Of a DNA stretch of 64,000 bases, positions 26,765 to 34,957 are shown in pieces. Below the pieces are notes generated by a model, which was not told the DNA's origin, ran no database searches, and worked only from the letters and a program-made list of their open reading frames with translations. The stretch is from positions 7,062,561-7,126,560 of the forward strand of contig AP018180.1 in NCBI GenBank assembly GCA_002368155.1. Reading direction: 5' to 3'. How positions within the stretch are numbered: position 1 is the first letter of the stretch; every line of letters begins with the position of its first letter. The position numbers were made by a program, and so were the translations under genes. This stretch comes from Nostoc carneum NIES-2107 (lineage in GTDB: Bacteria > Cyanobacteriota > Cyanobacteriia > Cyanobacteriales > Nostocaceae).

Positions 26765-27238
26765 ATGAGTAGAAAAAGATATCTTAGCCATGAATTACAA
26801 TCTGAACCTTTATACAGCCAAATTTGGGAAAAATTAAAAGGTTTTCCCCGAACTTTAGCTGCAGGTTCAAATAATCCCCCAAAAGTTTATGGGCCAGCAG
26901 CAGCAGCTTTTTTAAGTGTAGGTATTGGATGTTTTACAATGATGGTTACGCATCACTTATCTGATACCTCGAAAGATATCGAAAATATGGTTTGGAATCT
27001 TGGTAGTTGGATACCAGGAAGTCACAACCCTAGCAAAATATGGGGAAATATTGGTAGTTATACAGGCAAAGAAACAATGTTGTTGATAGCCTGGCTGGTG
27101 AGTTGGTTTATTCTTTCTGTGTTATGGAATAACAAAAAAATTAAACCCAGAACCATATTTTTTTGGATGTCTACTTTAATCATTGCTGCTACTGCTATGA
27201 GTTGGCATCCTTTATTTCCCTACCTACCGTTGAGTTAA
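26765..27238 (+). CDS. Small membrane protein of unknown function (iron cluster)
   Basis: A 157-residue protein with three predicted helices (AAAAFLSVGIGCFTMMVTHH, MLLIAWLVSWFILSVLW, TIFFWMSTLIIAATAMSW) after a polar N-terminus (LSHELQSEPLYSQIWEKLKG). A His-His pair ends the first helix, and further histidines are near the membrane (GSHNP, SWHPLF). I do not recognise the family. It starts 47 bp after the five-helix protein and ends 25 bp before the next small gene. Confidence 0.65.
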   Translation: MSRKRYLSHELQSEPLYSQIWEKLKGFPRTLAAGSNNPPKVYGPAAAAFLSVGIGCFTMMVTHHLSDTSKDIENMVWNLGSWIPGSHNPSKIWGNIGSYTGKETMLLIAWLVSWFILSVLWNNKKIKPRTIFFWMSTLIIAATAMSWHPLFPYLPLS

Positions 27239-27263
27239 TTACAATTTAAGGAAACTTGAAGTT

Positions 27264-27458
27264 ATGGAAACACAAAAAAGCCAAATTTCCCGTCGAGAAA
27301 TGCACAAATATATTTGGATGTTGGTGGGAGTTTTTAGCCTCTTAGCTGCTACTTATCCCACAGCAATGATTCGCGTGAGCCAAAAGCCAAAATTCCAAGG
27401 TTATCACGTCAAATCTTTGCAATTAGACGGACATATTGCCCATAATTCTGTAAAGTAA
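27264..27458 (+). CDS. Single-helix 64-residue protein (iron cluster)
   Basis: A short protein, METQKSQISRREMHKYIWML onward, with one membrane helix (YIWMLVGVFSLLAATYPTAM) and a basic N-terminus, then a polar tail with KFQGYHVKSLQLDGHIAHN containing three histidines. Tight spacing to the upstream gene (25 bp), with GGAAAC before the ATG, supports it as a real gene. Function is unknown; it could be an accessory subunit of the neighbouring membrane proteins. Confidence 0.6.
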   Translation: METQKSQISRREMHKYIWMLVGVFSLLAATYPTAMIRVSQKPKFQGYHVKSLQLDGHIAHNSVK

Positions 27459-27760
27459 AGACCCCATACAGCATCAAGATTGATAGCTAATACGGAGTCT
27501 GATTAGATTTTCTTGTGTTTTAATTTTAGCATTCCCAGGCTTTTACCTGGGAAACCCCATAATACCTTGCATTGGCGAGAAAAATTACCAATCAAAGCTG
27601 TAAAAACCCTTAAAATACAATCGCAATCTTGGCTATTAGTTGATAAAAGATTGCATTTGTGATAAATCAAAATAATACCTAATGAAAAATACTATCAATA
27701 TATTTTGATCATCTCTGGAAGTCATTAAATTATCGGCTGGAAAACTTTGTAGGAGCAACA
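27459..27760. other. Intergenic region with a TTCCCAGG hairpin
   Basis: These 302 bases separate the first four genes of the iron cluster from the rest. TTCCCAGG (27532-27539) and CCTGGGAA (27546-27553) form an 8-bp hairpin with a six-base loop, without a T-run. A second promoter for the lipoprotein gene is expected near the right end. Confidence 0.5.
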
Positions 27761-28801
27761 ATGATTAAATTTCGCTATCTCTGCTTGGCTATTTCTGCTT
27801 GTGCTATCGTTTCTCTCAGTTCTTGTAATAATACTACGCCAACTGCTAGTAATGCACCCGCACCAGTTGCAACTAGCTCCACTACCCAAGTTACGGAAGC
27901 AGGAAGTCATAGCAATCACGGTAGCAAAACAAAAATTAATATCAACACTGCTATCTTGTCGGAGTTAGATAAGTTTGAAGCCAAGCTAGGGGTTCCGGCG
28001 TTATCAAACAAAATTCAAGCCAGCCGTCCCTATGCAAGTCCAGAGGATTTGGTAAGTAAAAAGGTAATTAATCAAGAACAGTTCGACCAAATCAAAGATA
28101 TGGTAACTGTGCAAGAAGTTGTACTCACAGGTGAGGCCAAAGATGTTGATTACATGACCAAATTGGGGTTAATGAAGGGACATCTGTTAGTAGCAAAAGA
28201 ACTTTTAGATCAAAATAAACCCAAACAGGCTGAACCTCATATTGGACATCCAGTTGAGGAGATTTATGTTGATGTGGAAGAGCAATTAAACGAACGTAAA
28301 GTTAAAGAATTTAAGAGTAGTTTAGTGAGTTTGCAAGATTTAGTGAAATCTAATCCCAAGAATCCCAAACTGAAAACAGATTTTACTACTTCTGTGCAAG
28401 CCGTAGATGGCGCGATCGCATCTTTACCAGAAGCGCAACGTTCCAAGCCAGGATTCGTACTCCAGGTAATTAACGGCTTATTGGATGCAGCCAACTCAGA
28501 ATATGGAGCTGCGATCGCCAATGGTAAAATAGCCGCAGCAATTGAATATCAAGATTCTCGTGGCTTTGTCGTCTACGCTAATGACTTGTACAAAAGCATT
28601 GCTAGCCAAGTAGCCCAAACCAGCCCTGAAGCCAATAAAGCAATAGAAGCAAGTTTTGCCGATTTAGTCAAAGTTTGGCCCGCAGCCATCCCGCCAGCTA
28701 GCCCAGTGAAAACGCCGGAAGATGTCACCAAGCTCATCAAAACCATTGAGCAAAACTCGCAAATAGTGATTGACAAAACTAGCACCCAAGCACAACAATA
28801 G
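27761..28801 (+). CDS. Helix-hairpin-helix lipoprotein with imelysin/EfeO-reminiscent C-terminus
   Basis: A 346-residue exported protein. The N-terminal signal ends in the lipobox LSSC (Cys22), followed by a Ser/Thr/Ala/Pro linker. Residues ~57-115 (KININTAILSELDKFEAKLG, ASRPYASPEDLVSKKVI) form a ComEA-type helix-hairpin-helix domain. The remaining ~230 residues are helical, and include LGLMKGHLLVAKELL, then AEPHIGHPVEEIYVDVEEQL, with an H-P-V-E-E motif that recalls the GxHxxE metal site of imelysin/EfeO proteins. That resemblance is my inference. Position between an oxidase group and ferritin-like and FTR1 genes suggests periplasmic iron binding or delivery. The ATG at 27761 follows GTAGGAGCAAC, a good ribosome-binding site. 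Confidence 0.7.
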   Translation: MIKFRYLCLAISACAIVSLSSCNNTTPTASNAPAPVATSSTTQVTEAGSHSNHGSKTKININTAILSELDKFEAKLGVPALSNKIQASRPYASPEDLVSKKVINQEQFDQIKDMVTVQEVVLTGEAKDVDYMTKLGLMKGHLLVAKELLDQNKPKQAEPHIGHPVEEIYVDVEEQLNERKVKEFKSSLVSLQDLVKSNPKNPKLKTDFTTSVQAVDGAIASLPEAQRSKPGFVLQVINGLLDAANSEYGAAIANGKIAAAIEYQDSRGFVVYANDLYKSIASQVAQTSPEANKAIEASFADLVKVWPAAIPPASPVKTPEDVTKLIKTIEQNSQIVIDKTSTQAQQ

Positions 28802-28975
28802 CAATTCTGCCGGATTGGAGATGTAGATAGACGAGTTTAAAATGAGTGAATAGTGAGGAAATATTTAGAAGTTAAAAGTGAAGCTCGTTTCAACTTTTAA
28901 CACTTCAAAAAAGTATAACTTCTAACTTATTTCTCATTACTCTACATTCGTAACCTTTGCTGAAATTAACAACTG

Positions 28976-29410
28976 ATGCAAGAACTTGACCAAAAAAAGA
29001 CCATTGATCTACTCAACGCCATCATGGAATTTGAACTAGCAGGAGTAGTGCGTTATACACATTATTCCCTGATGGTAACTGGCCCTAATCGCCTACCAAT
29101 CGTGGCTTTTTTCAAAGCACAAGCTAGTGAATCGTTACTTCATGCTCAACAAGTAGGAGAAATTCTGACGGGTTTAGATGGACATCCTTCCTTGAAAATC
29201 GCCCCAATGGAAGAAACCTACAAGCATTCAGTCAAAGATATCTTGGCAGAAAGCTTATCCCACGAAAAGAAAGCGCTAGATTTATATAAGGCTCTTTTAG
29301 ATACTGTCACAAATGCCAGCATTTATTTAGAAGAGTTTGCCCGTGGCATGATTGGTCAAGAAGAGATGCATAATCTTGAATTGAAGAAAATGTTACGCGA
29401 TTTCAGTTAA
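28976..29410 (+). CDS. Ferritin-like diiron protein (bacterioferritin family)
   Basis: A 144-residue four-helix-bundle protein related to bacterioferritin. Carboxylate and histidine positions suited to a diiron centre are visible: E18/E20 in IMEFELAG, E52 and H56 in ASESLLHAQQVGE, E97 in LSHEKKAL, and E129-x-x-H132 in GQEEMHNLE. The second site is spaced E-x3-H rather than the usual E-x2-H, so the ferroxidase centre may be altered. It is shorter than typical bacterioferritin (~158 residues), and no haem-binding Met can be assigned. It probably stores or transiently binds iron in the cytoplasm. The FTR1 permease follows after 90 bp. Confidence 0.8.
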   Translation: MQELDQKKTIDLLNAIMEFELAGVVRYTHYSLMVTGPNRLPIVAFFKAQASESLLHAQQVGEILTGLDGHPSLKIAPMEETYKHSVKDILAESLSHEKKALDLYKALLDTVTNASIYLEEFARGMIGQEEMHNLELKKMLRDFS

Positions 29411-29496
29411 TAGTCAAGGGCTAAAGGTCAAGAGTCAATGTAATATTGATTCTTGACTATTGATTATTGACTCTGGACTCTTGACTTTGGACTCAT
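29409..29496. repeat. GTCAAGA / TTGACTC heptamer block
   Basis: Direct and inverted heptamers (GTCAAGG, GTCAAGA, then TTGACTA, TTGACTC, GGACTCT) fill nearly the whole gap between the ferritin-like and FTR1 genes and can form a long imperfect hairpin. Confidence 0.7.
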
Positions 29497-29500
29497 AAAG

Positions 29501-30448
29501 ATGAATTTTAGTACTGCCTTACCTACTTTTGTAATTACGCTCAGAGAAGGAGTAGAAGCTGCTCTCGTAGTGGGAATTGTGCTGGCTTTGCTGAAAAAAG
29601 CTAAACAATCTCGACTCAATTCTTGGGTATATGCGGGTGTTGGTGTTGGTGTTGTTTTAAGCGCGCTTATAGGTGTAATTTTTACTTGGTTAATTCAAAT
29701 CTTAGGCGCAATTAATCCTCAATATACTTCGGTAGTTGAGCCAATAATGGAAGGCACTTTTAGTGTTTTGGCAATAGTCATGCTCAGTTGGATGCTAATC
29801 TGGATGACTAAACAAGCCAGATTTATGAAAGCTACAGTTGAGGGTGCTGTTACTGAAGCACTAACACAAAACTCGAATGCAGGTTGGGGTGTTTTTACAT
29901 TAATTTTGGTGGCTGTAATTCGCGAAGGTTTTGAAACTGTTTTATTTATTGCTGCTAATTTTCAACAAGGATTTATGCCTGCATTGGGTGCCCTTGGTGG
30001 TTTATTATCAGCAGTAGTAATTGGTGTACTCTTGTTTAAATGGGGTGTCAAAATTAATATTCGCCAATTTTTCCAAGTTATGGGCGTTTTATTAGTTTTG
30101 ATAGTTGCAGGATTAGTAGTTTCTGCGTTGAAACATTTTGACGATGGCGTTGCTAATTTAGCACTCAGCAGCCGCGCAACAGAAAGCCTTTGTTTTTACT
30201 ACGAGCGCTTTACTAAAATTCACTCTTGCATTTTAGGGCCAATGGTTTTGAATACTTCTAAAATCTTGCCCGATGAACAATTCCCTGGCATCATTCTCAA
30301 GTCTTTGTTTGGCTATAGAGACAATCTCTATCTTGTGCAAGCAGTAGGCTATTTGACATTTTTACTGACAGTTGGTGGTCTTTACTTCCGCAGTATCACA
30401 GGTAATTCTTCTGCTCAAGATACAAAGAATTTGCGCTCTGTACAATAA
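29501..30448 (+). CDS. FTR1 family high-affinity iron permease
   Basis: A 315-residue membrane permease of the Ftr1/EfeU family, which moves Fe3+ across the membrane after oxidation by a partner. Both diagnostic R-E-x-x-E motifs are present: REGVE at residues 15-19 in the first helix and REGFE at 141-145 in the fourth. Seven helices are visible, with the last being AVGYLTFLLTVGGLYF. A loop of about 80 residues between helices 6 and 7 (ESLCFYYERFTKIHSC to FPGIILKSLFGYRDN) is larger than in short family members. It is the last gene of the iron cluster, and a GGTGCGTTA hairpin follows the stop. The oxidase at 25000 is the natural ferroxidase partner. Confidence 0.9.
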   Translation: MNFSTALPTFVITLREGVEAALVVGIVLALLKKAKQSRLNSWVYAGVGVGVVLSALIGVIFTWLIQILGAINPQYTSVVEPIMEGTFSVLAIVMLSWMLIWMTKQARFMKATVEGAVTEALTQNSNAGWGVFTLILVAVIREGFETVLFIAANFQQGFMPALGALGGLLSAVVIGVLLFKWGVKINIRQFFQVMGVLLVLIVAGLVVSALKHFDDGVANLALSSRATESLCFYYERFTKIHSCILGPMVLNTSKILPDEQFPGIILKSLFGYRDNLYLVQAVGYLTFLLTVGGLYFRSITGNSSAQDTKNLRSVQ

Positions 30449-30458
30449 CCAAAAGTAG

Positions 30459-30485
30459 GGTGCGTTAGCTTTAGCGTAACGCACC
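30459..30485. repeat. GGTGCGTTA...TAACGCACC hairpin
   Basis: A perfect 9-bp stem extended by GCT/AGC with one bulged base, 11 bases after the FTR1 stop codon. Same family as 13038-13100. Likely a transcript end or processing signal. Confidence 0.75.
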
Positions 30486-30539
30486 ATCAAGCATTAAAAA
30501 ATCAAAATAACTTATATATTTTTCAGATTGCGCTCAATT

Positions 30540-31442
30540 TCATGATGAAGATAAAACTTGTGTGAGTTTCTGGCAAGCCTGTTGAATTGCATCTATACTC
30601 CCAGGATTCACCAAACCATAATAATCAAAACTATAAACTCGATTATTTTTAGTGGCTTGTAATTGCTGCCAAAAAGCTTCTTTTTTTAAAGACTCTAAAA
30701 GCTGAGGGTCTGTACTATTCACAACAATTAAAACATCTGGGTTTGCTTCCAAAACTTTCTCAGCCGAAAGCGTAACATACCCACCAATGGGACTTTTACC
30801 TTGAAAGTCTGCAACTAAGTTTTTAGCATCAAATTTAGCGAGTAAATCTCCAGCCCAACTATTTTTATTCGGAGCTAGAATTGGTTGACGGCTAACAAGC
30901 ACCAAAGTTGAAGGATTATGAGTTGGTTTATCTGCTAAAAAGCTTTGGTAGCGATTTAATAAAGGATGAGGATCTACATCAATTAACTCAGCCAGTTTCT
31001 GTGTCAATTTTTCTAAAGATTCCCAACTATTAACTTGAGTAAGAATAGTAGAAATTCCCAGTTGCTTGAGTTTCTCAATCGGCTGATTAGAAAAACCTTC
31101 TGCACCAATTACTAAATCTGGCTGTAAAGCGATAATTTTTTCTAAATTAGGAGGAGTTTGACCTTCACTCACACGCGGAATATTAGCAAAATTGGGGTCG
31201 TTTTTAAATAATTTGCTACCAGTAATACCTACTAATTTAGTTTTATCAAGTTGATAAATAATATCAGCAGATAGCGAAGATAGCGCCACAACCCTTTTTG
31301 CGGATACTTTTGCTAACGCTTGAGGATTTGAGTTAGCAGTTGATTTATCCAATGGCTGCTGAATATTTGCAGAGTTACAAGCAAACAAAAAAATACTTAG
31401 TAAAATTGCTAAAGTAGATAATATCCAACGACGAAGCATCAT
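30540..31442 (-). CDS. Siderophore/haem-type ABC transporter binding lipoprotein
   Basis: A 300-residue class III solute-binding protein (FecB/BtuF fold). The signal peptide ends with lipobox LFAC (Cys22). The core shows KRVVALSSLSADIIYQL, then LEKIIALQPDLVIGAEGF and PIEKLKQLGISTIL in the N-lobe. The C-lobe has GGYVTLSAEKVLEANPDVLI and ends QACQKLTQVL. Such proteins bind ferric siderophores, haem or cobalamin in the periplasm. No permease or ATPase genes are adjacent, so it must use components encoded elsewhere. Convergent placement next to FTR1 makes iron the likely cargo. Confidence 0.8.
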   Translation of the reverse strand: MMLRRWILSTLAILLSIFLFACNSANIQQPLDKSTANSNPQALAKVSAKRVVALSSLSADIIYQLDKTKLVGITGSKLFKNDPNFANIPRVSEGQTPPNLEKIIALQPDLVIGAEGFSNQPIEKLKQLGISTILTQVNSWESLEKLTQKLAELIDVDPHPLLNRYQSFLADKPTHNPSTLVLVSRQPILAPNKNSWAGDLLAKFDAKNLVADFQGKSPIGGYVTLSAEKVLEANPDVLIVVNSTDPQLLESLKKEAFWQQLQATKNNRVYSFDYYGLVNPGSIDAIQQACQKLTQVLSSS

Positions 31443-32078
31443 GAATCCTTATTAATTATATTGGTGTTTAAATAACTTATACCAAATCAAATAATGTTTG
31501 CGACAAATCAAAAATATTCTAGAGGGCAAGGCATTGCCTTGCCCCTACAATCTGGCGCATGATTTTTCAAATTGGTATGAGTCAGTACTAAATTAATGAG
31601 AATTATATTCTTAGTAAATAATTTGAAATTTAAATTTGATGAGTATCCTAAAATTTACTATGTAAAATTCAATGAAATTTATAGATACAAATTATATATT
31701 TTATCAATTAAGAGAGAGGCAAGCAACATCTTCTCTATATTTCTGTAATGTATTATACATTTTAGTTTAAATAAAAAAAGACGAGTAATAACACTAGCCA
31801 AAAATCCTGAATCAGGTGTGACAGTGCTACTCGCCAGTAACTATACAAGGTTTATTGAGAAATACTATATTTAATATAGGTTAATAAGTAGTTAAAATAT
31901 TGTTCATACAAGAACAAATATTGAGAAATTATCGATAGTTTATAGTAAATTATTTTACTTGAAAAAATGCTTCATCAAGCCTTGATTTCTGCTATCGAAG
32001 GTAGAAATTTTTATACTTTATACTTCACATTCATCAAGAGTGCGGGAACAAAGAAGCAGCTATCACGCACATGGGAAT
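31443..32078. other. AT-rich intergenic region with a MITE-like element
   Basis: These 636 bases have no gene. Positions 31476-31581 carry a nested palindromic element (separate entry). The rest is AT-rich, and the promoter for the binding protein should be near its left end. Confidence 0.5.
31476..31581. repeat. MITE-like element with nested palindrome
   Basis: The ends CTTATACCAAATC (31476) and AAATTGGTATGAG (to 31581) are imperfect inverted repeats. At the centre, GGGCAAGGCATTGCCTTGCCC (31524-31544) is a near-perfect palindrome of a type frequent in Nostocales intergenic DNA. No coding capacity. Confidence 0.55.
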
Positions 32079-32690
32079 TTAGTTAACTTTCCACACATCT
32101 TCTGGAGTATTACAGTTAAACAGCATTTCTGGTTCCAGCAAAGGCAAAACTTGCACAGAATTTTGCTTCAACCACTGTTGAAATGAACGCCCACCTTGAT
32201 TGATAAACTCTAAGAGTTGTGGTAAACATCTTTGGCGATAAAAACCACACAGAGGTTCCCATCCTTTAGCATGATGAGCCAAAGCTGCGATCGCATCATC
32301 CCCCACAGTATCTAATCTAGCTATCCACTCTTGCAGCACCTCAACTCTTAACCTAGGTAAATCGCAAGCCAGCAGCATCACCCAATCTGTTTGCACCTGC
32401 GCTAGTCCTTGCGCGAATCCAACTAAGGGGCCGGGAGATGAGGGGGATGAGGGTAATTCTTGGATAAATTGGCAGCCGGGTAAATGTAAGTTTTGATAGC
32501 GTTCTGTCCAGGGAGTGACTATATAAACGGTATCAGCGCAAGCTTGAGCAATGGCACAAACACGCTCTAACAAAGGTATTCCTTGAATTTTGAGTAAGGC
32601 TTTATCCTCACCCATCCGCGAACTTTGCCCACCCGCAAGCACAATTGCTGTTAATTTGGTGTTTGTTGTTTGGTGTTTGGTGTTTGGCAT
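32079..32690 (-). CDS. mobA: Molybdenum cofactor guanylyltransferase
   Basis: A 203-residue nucleotidyltransferase that adds GMP to molybdopterin, forming the bis-MGD-type cofactor used by nitrate reductase. The GTP-binding signature VLAGGQSSRMGEDKALL (residues ~17-33) and LLACDLPRLR with the Mg2+-binding Asp are clear. The C-terminal AALAHHAKGWEPLCGFYRQ is typical. The first ten residues (MPNTKHQTTNTK) come from repeat-like DNA (TTTGGTG heptamers), so the N-terminus has probably been extended by repeat sequence. It follows the DUF255 gene by 69 bp on the same strand. Confidence 0.9.
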   Translation of the reverse strand: MPNTKHQTTNTKLTAIVLAGGQSSRMGEDKALLKIQGIPLLERVCAIAQACADTVYIVTPWTERYQNLHLPGCQFIQELPSSPSSPGPLVGFAQGLAQVQTDWVMLLACDLPRLRVEVLQEWIARLDTVGDDAIAALAHHAKGWEPLCGFYRQRCLPQLLEFINQGGRSFQQWLKQNSVQVLPLLEPEMLFNCNTPEDVWKVN

Positions 32691-32766
32691 TTTTTATATC
32701 TCCCCAATCCCCAGTCCCCAGTCCCCAGTCCCCAATCCCCAGTCCCCAATCCCTAATCCCTATCCC
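32652..32766. repeat. Heptamers TTTGGTG and CCCCAGT between mobA and the DUF255 gene
   Basis: A TTTGGTG block is followed by a long CCCCAGT/CCCCAAT block, both with a 7-nt period, reaching into the start of mobA on one side and the stop of the DUF255 gene on the other. Confidence 0.85.
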
Positions 32767-34838
32767 CTACTCTGACTCTGCTGCACTTGTTGCCACATTT
32801 GTTCTATGCTTTCTGCTGGTGCAAGACATTTTAAACCTTGGCAAACTAAGGCAATACTGTTTTCTGGTAGATTTGAGACTGCGGCAAACACCACTGTAGG
32901 CACATACTTGGGAATTAAAGACTTGATATGTTCAGTATTGGTAGTGCGAATCAAAGTAGAATTGCGATACCAATCTAAAGCTGTAAATAAACTCGGACAG
33001 GCTTGAGTAGCACTACTCATCACACTCCGAAAGGCTTTTAAACCTTGTTCGGCTAAATTGAGATAATGCAGATTATCGGTAAGCAAAGTAAGACGGACAA
33101 GATTAGCGATCGCAATACCGTTGGCTGAGGGTGTAGCATTATCTGCATAACTGCGTTCGCGGACAATTAAATCTTGACTTGCATCAATTGCAGCATTGTA
33201 ATAGCCACCCAATTCTACACTCCAGAGAAATTCGTTGAATTCATCTTGCAGTGCGATCGCTTTTTCTAACCAAAATGTGGGGGAAGATACATTTCCCATT
33301 CCCAAAGAAGCTTGGTGTAAATCTAGTAGCGCTTTAATAAAAAACGCGTAATCTTCAGACTGCGCTAACAGATGGGGTTGATTTTCATAATTCAGTCGGT
33401 GAAAACGCCCATCAACGAACTGATGCACCAGAATGAAGTTTGCCGCTTTTGCTGCTATTTCTAAATGTGACGCTTGTTGAAATACTACTGCAGCCCTTGC
33501 TAAACCAGAAATCATTAAGCTATTCCAAGCCACAATCATCTTTGTATCTGTGACTGCGGGAATGCGTCCCGGCCAGTTGGTAGTTTTGGCTTCTAAGTTA
33601 TCGCGTGCAGGGGGAAATGTATTTAATGATTCAGCATTTACGCCGTATCTAGCCGTAAATAACTTATGTAAAGCGATTTCTAAGGTGTCACTTAGTTTGC
33701 CTGGATGTCGCCTTTGCAACACAATCTGCCCTTCAAAGTTACCATTAGGACTAACGGTAAATTCCTGTTGTAATTCCGCGAGTTCTTCATCTGTAAGCAG
33801 TTCTTCTAGTTCGCTGTAACTCCAAACGTAAAACGCACCTTCCTCTGGTTCTACGGCGGTGGAGTTGGTGAAACTATCAGCATCTTGGGCGGCGTAGAAA
33901 TAACCTTCAGGAGCAGTCATTTCCCTTGTAAGCCATTCTACAGTTTTAGCGATCGCTCGCTCAAATGCTGGTTCTTCTACTCCTGCACTCCATAAATTCG
34001 CTAAATACTCCACAATCTGACCATTGTCGTAGAGCATTTTCTCAAAATGCGGTACTGTCCATGTAGGGTCAACAGTATAACGGTGGAAACCACCAGCCAC
34101 ATGGTCAAAAATCCCGCCCAGCGCTAAATCTAGCCCACGCTGAGTAACAACTTGTGCGCCATCATACCGTGATGGAAAATTTAATCTATTTAAACGTAAT
34201 GCTAATTCGCCATAGGGAATCATCGGAAAACTATTCCCAGAGGGATTAGGCGTAATTATTGCAGTGCAAGTTTCCCAACCTTTGCGGAGTAATTCATTTT
34301 CTGCAACATCCCCACCTGTACCATCTTGCAACACAGCCGAAGTCAGGAGGGCTTCGGTAATTACAGCTTTGCGTTGCTGTAAATCATTTTTTTCTGTATC
34401 GTAGTAGCGCCGAATTGCTTGTAAAACTTGCAAAAACCCCGGACGACCGTAACGCGGTTCTAAAGGGAAATAAGTACCAGCGTAAAACGGAACTAAATCA
34501 TCGGGAGATAGAAATGCATTTAATGGCCATCCTCCCTGACCACTCATCATTTGTAAAGCTTGCATATAAATGCTATCGATATCTGGTCTTTCTTCCCTAT
34601 CTACTTTGATGGGGAGGAAATTAGCATTCATGTACTCAGCAATAGCTAGGTTAGAAAAAGCCTCACCTTCCATGACAGTACACCAGTGACAACTAGAGTA
34701 GCCAATAGAAAGAAAGATAGGTAGATTCTTTTCCTTTGCAGTTGCTAGTGCTTCATCACACCAAGACCACCAATCAATAGGGTTCTCAGCGTGTTTGCGG
34801 AGATAGAGACTCTTAGCTTCAACAAGACGATTAGTCAT
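32760..34838 (-). CDS. DUF255 (YyaL/SPATA20-like) thioredoxin-fold protein
   Basis: A 692-residue protein of the YyaL/spermatogenesis-associated 20 family. The N-terminal thioredoxin-like domain begins LYLRKHAENPIDWWSW and contains the SIGYSSCHWCTVME motif with a C-x-x-C pair, then VDREERPDIDSIYM and GQGGWPLNAFLSPD. The rest is a six-hairpin glycosidase-like barrel, with DHVAGGFHRYTVDPTWTVPH, FEKMLYDNGQ and EGYFYAAQDADS. The biochemical role is not established; a thiol-linked or sugar-related function has been proposed for relatives. Length is normal and the start MTNRLVEAKSLYL is typical. Confidence 0.9.
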   Translation of the reverse strand: MTNRLVEAKSLYLRKHAENPIDWWSWCDEALATAKEKNLPIFLSIGYSSCHWCTVMEGEAFSNLAIAEYMNANFLPIKVDREERPDIDSIYMQALQMMSGQGGWPLNAFLSPDDLVPFYAGTYFPLEPRYGRPGFLQVLQAIRRYYDTEKNDLQQRKAVITEALLTSAVLQDGTGGDVAENELLRKGWETCTAIITPNPSGNSFPMIPYGELALRLNRLNFPSRYDGAQVVTQRGLDLALGGIFDHVAGGFHRYTVDPTWTVPHFEKMLYDNGQIVEYLANLWSAGVEEPAFERAIAKTVEWLTREMTAPEGYFYAAQDADSFTNSTAVEPEEGAFYVWSYSELEELLTDEELAELQQEFTVSPNGNFEGQIVLQRRHPGKLSDTLEIALHKLFTARYGVNAESLNTFPPARDNLEAKTTNWPGRIPAVTDTKMIVAWNSLMISGLARAAVVFQQASHLEIAAKAANFILVHQFVDGRFHRLNYENQPHLLAQSEDYAFFIKALLDLHQASLGMGNVSSPTFWLEKAIALQDEFNEFLWSVELGGYYNAAIDASQDLIVRERSYADNATPSANGIAIANLVRLTLLTDNLHYLNLAEQGLKAFRSVMSSATQACPSLFTALDWYRNSTLIRTTNTEHIKSLIPKYVPTVVFAAVSNLPENSIALVCQGLKCLAPAESIEQMWQQVQQSQSRG

Positions 34839-34957
34839 GATCGGATGGGAGTGAGTTGCCTTCTTTGCTCAGTCTATCGTTCAAAAGCCTGAGTGAAGCA
34901 AAATACACCTAGAACTATCTGATAAGTTGATTCATCCTGTAATTATTGTTTACATGT

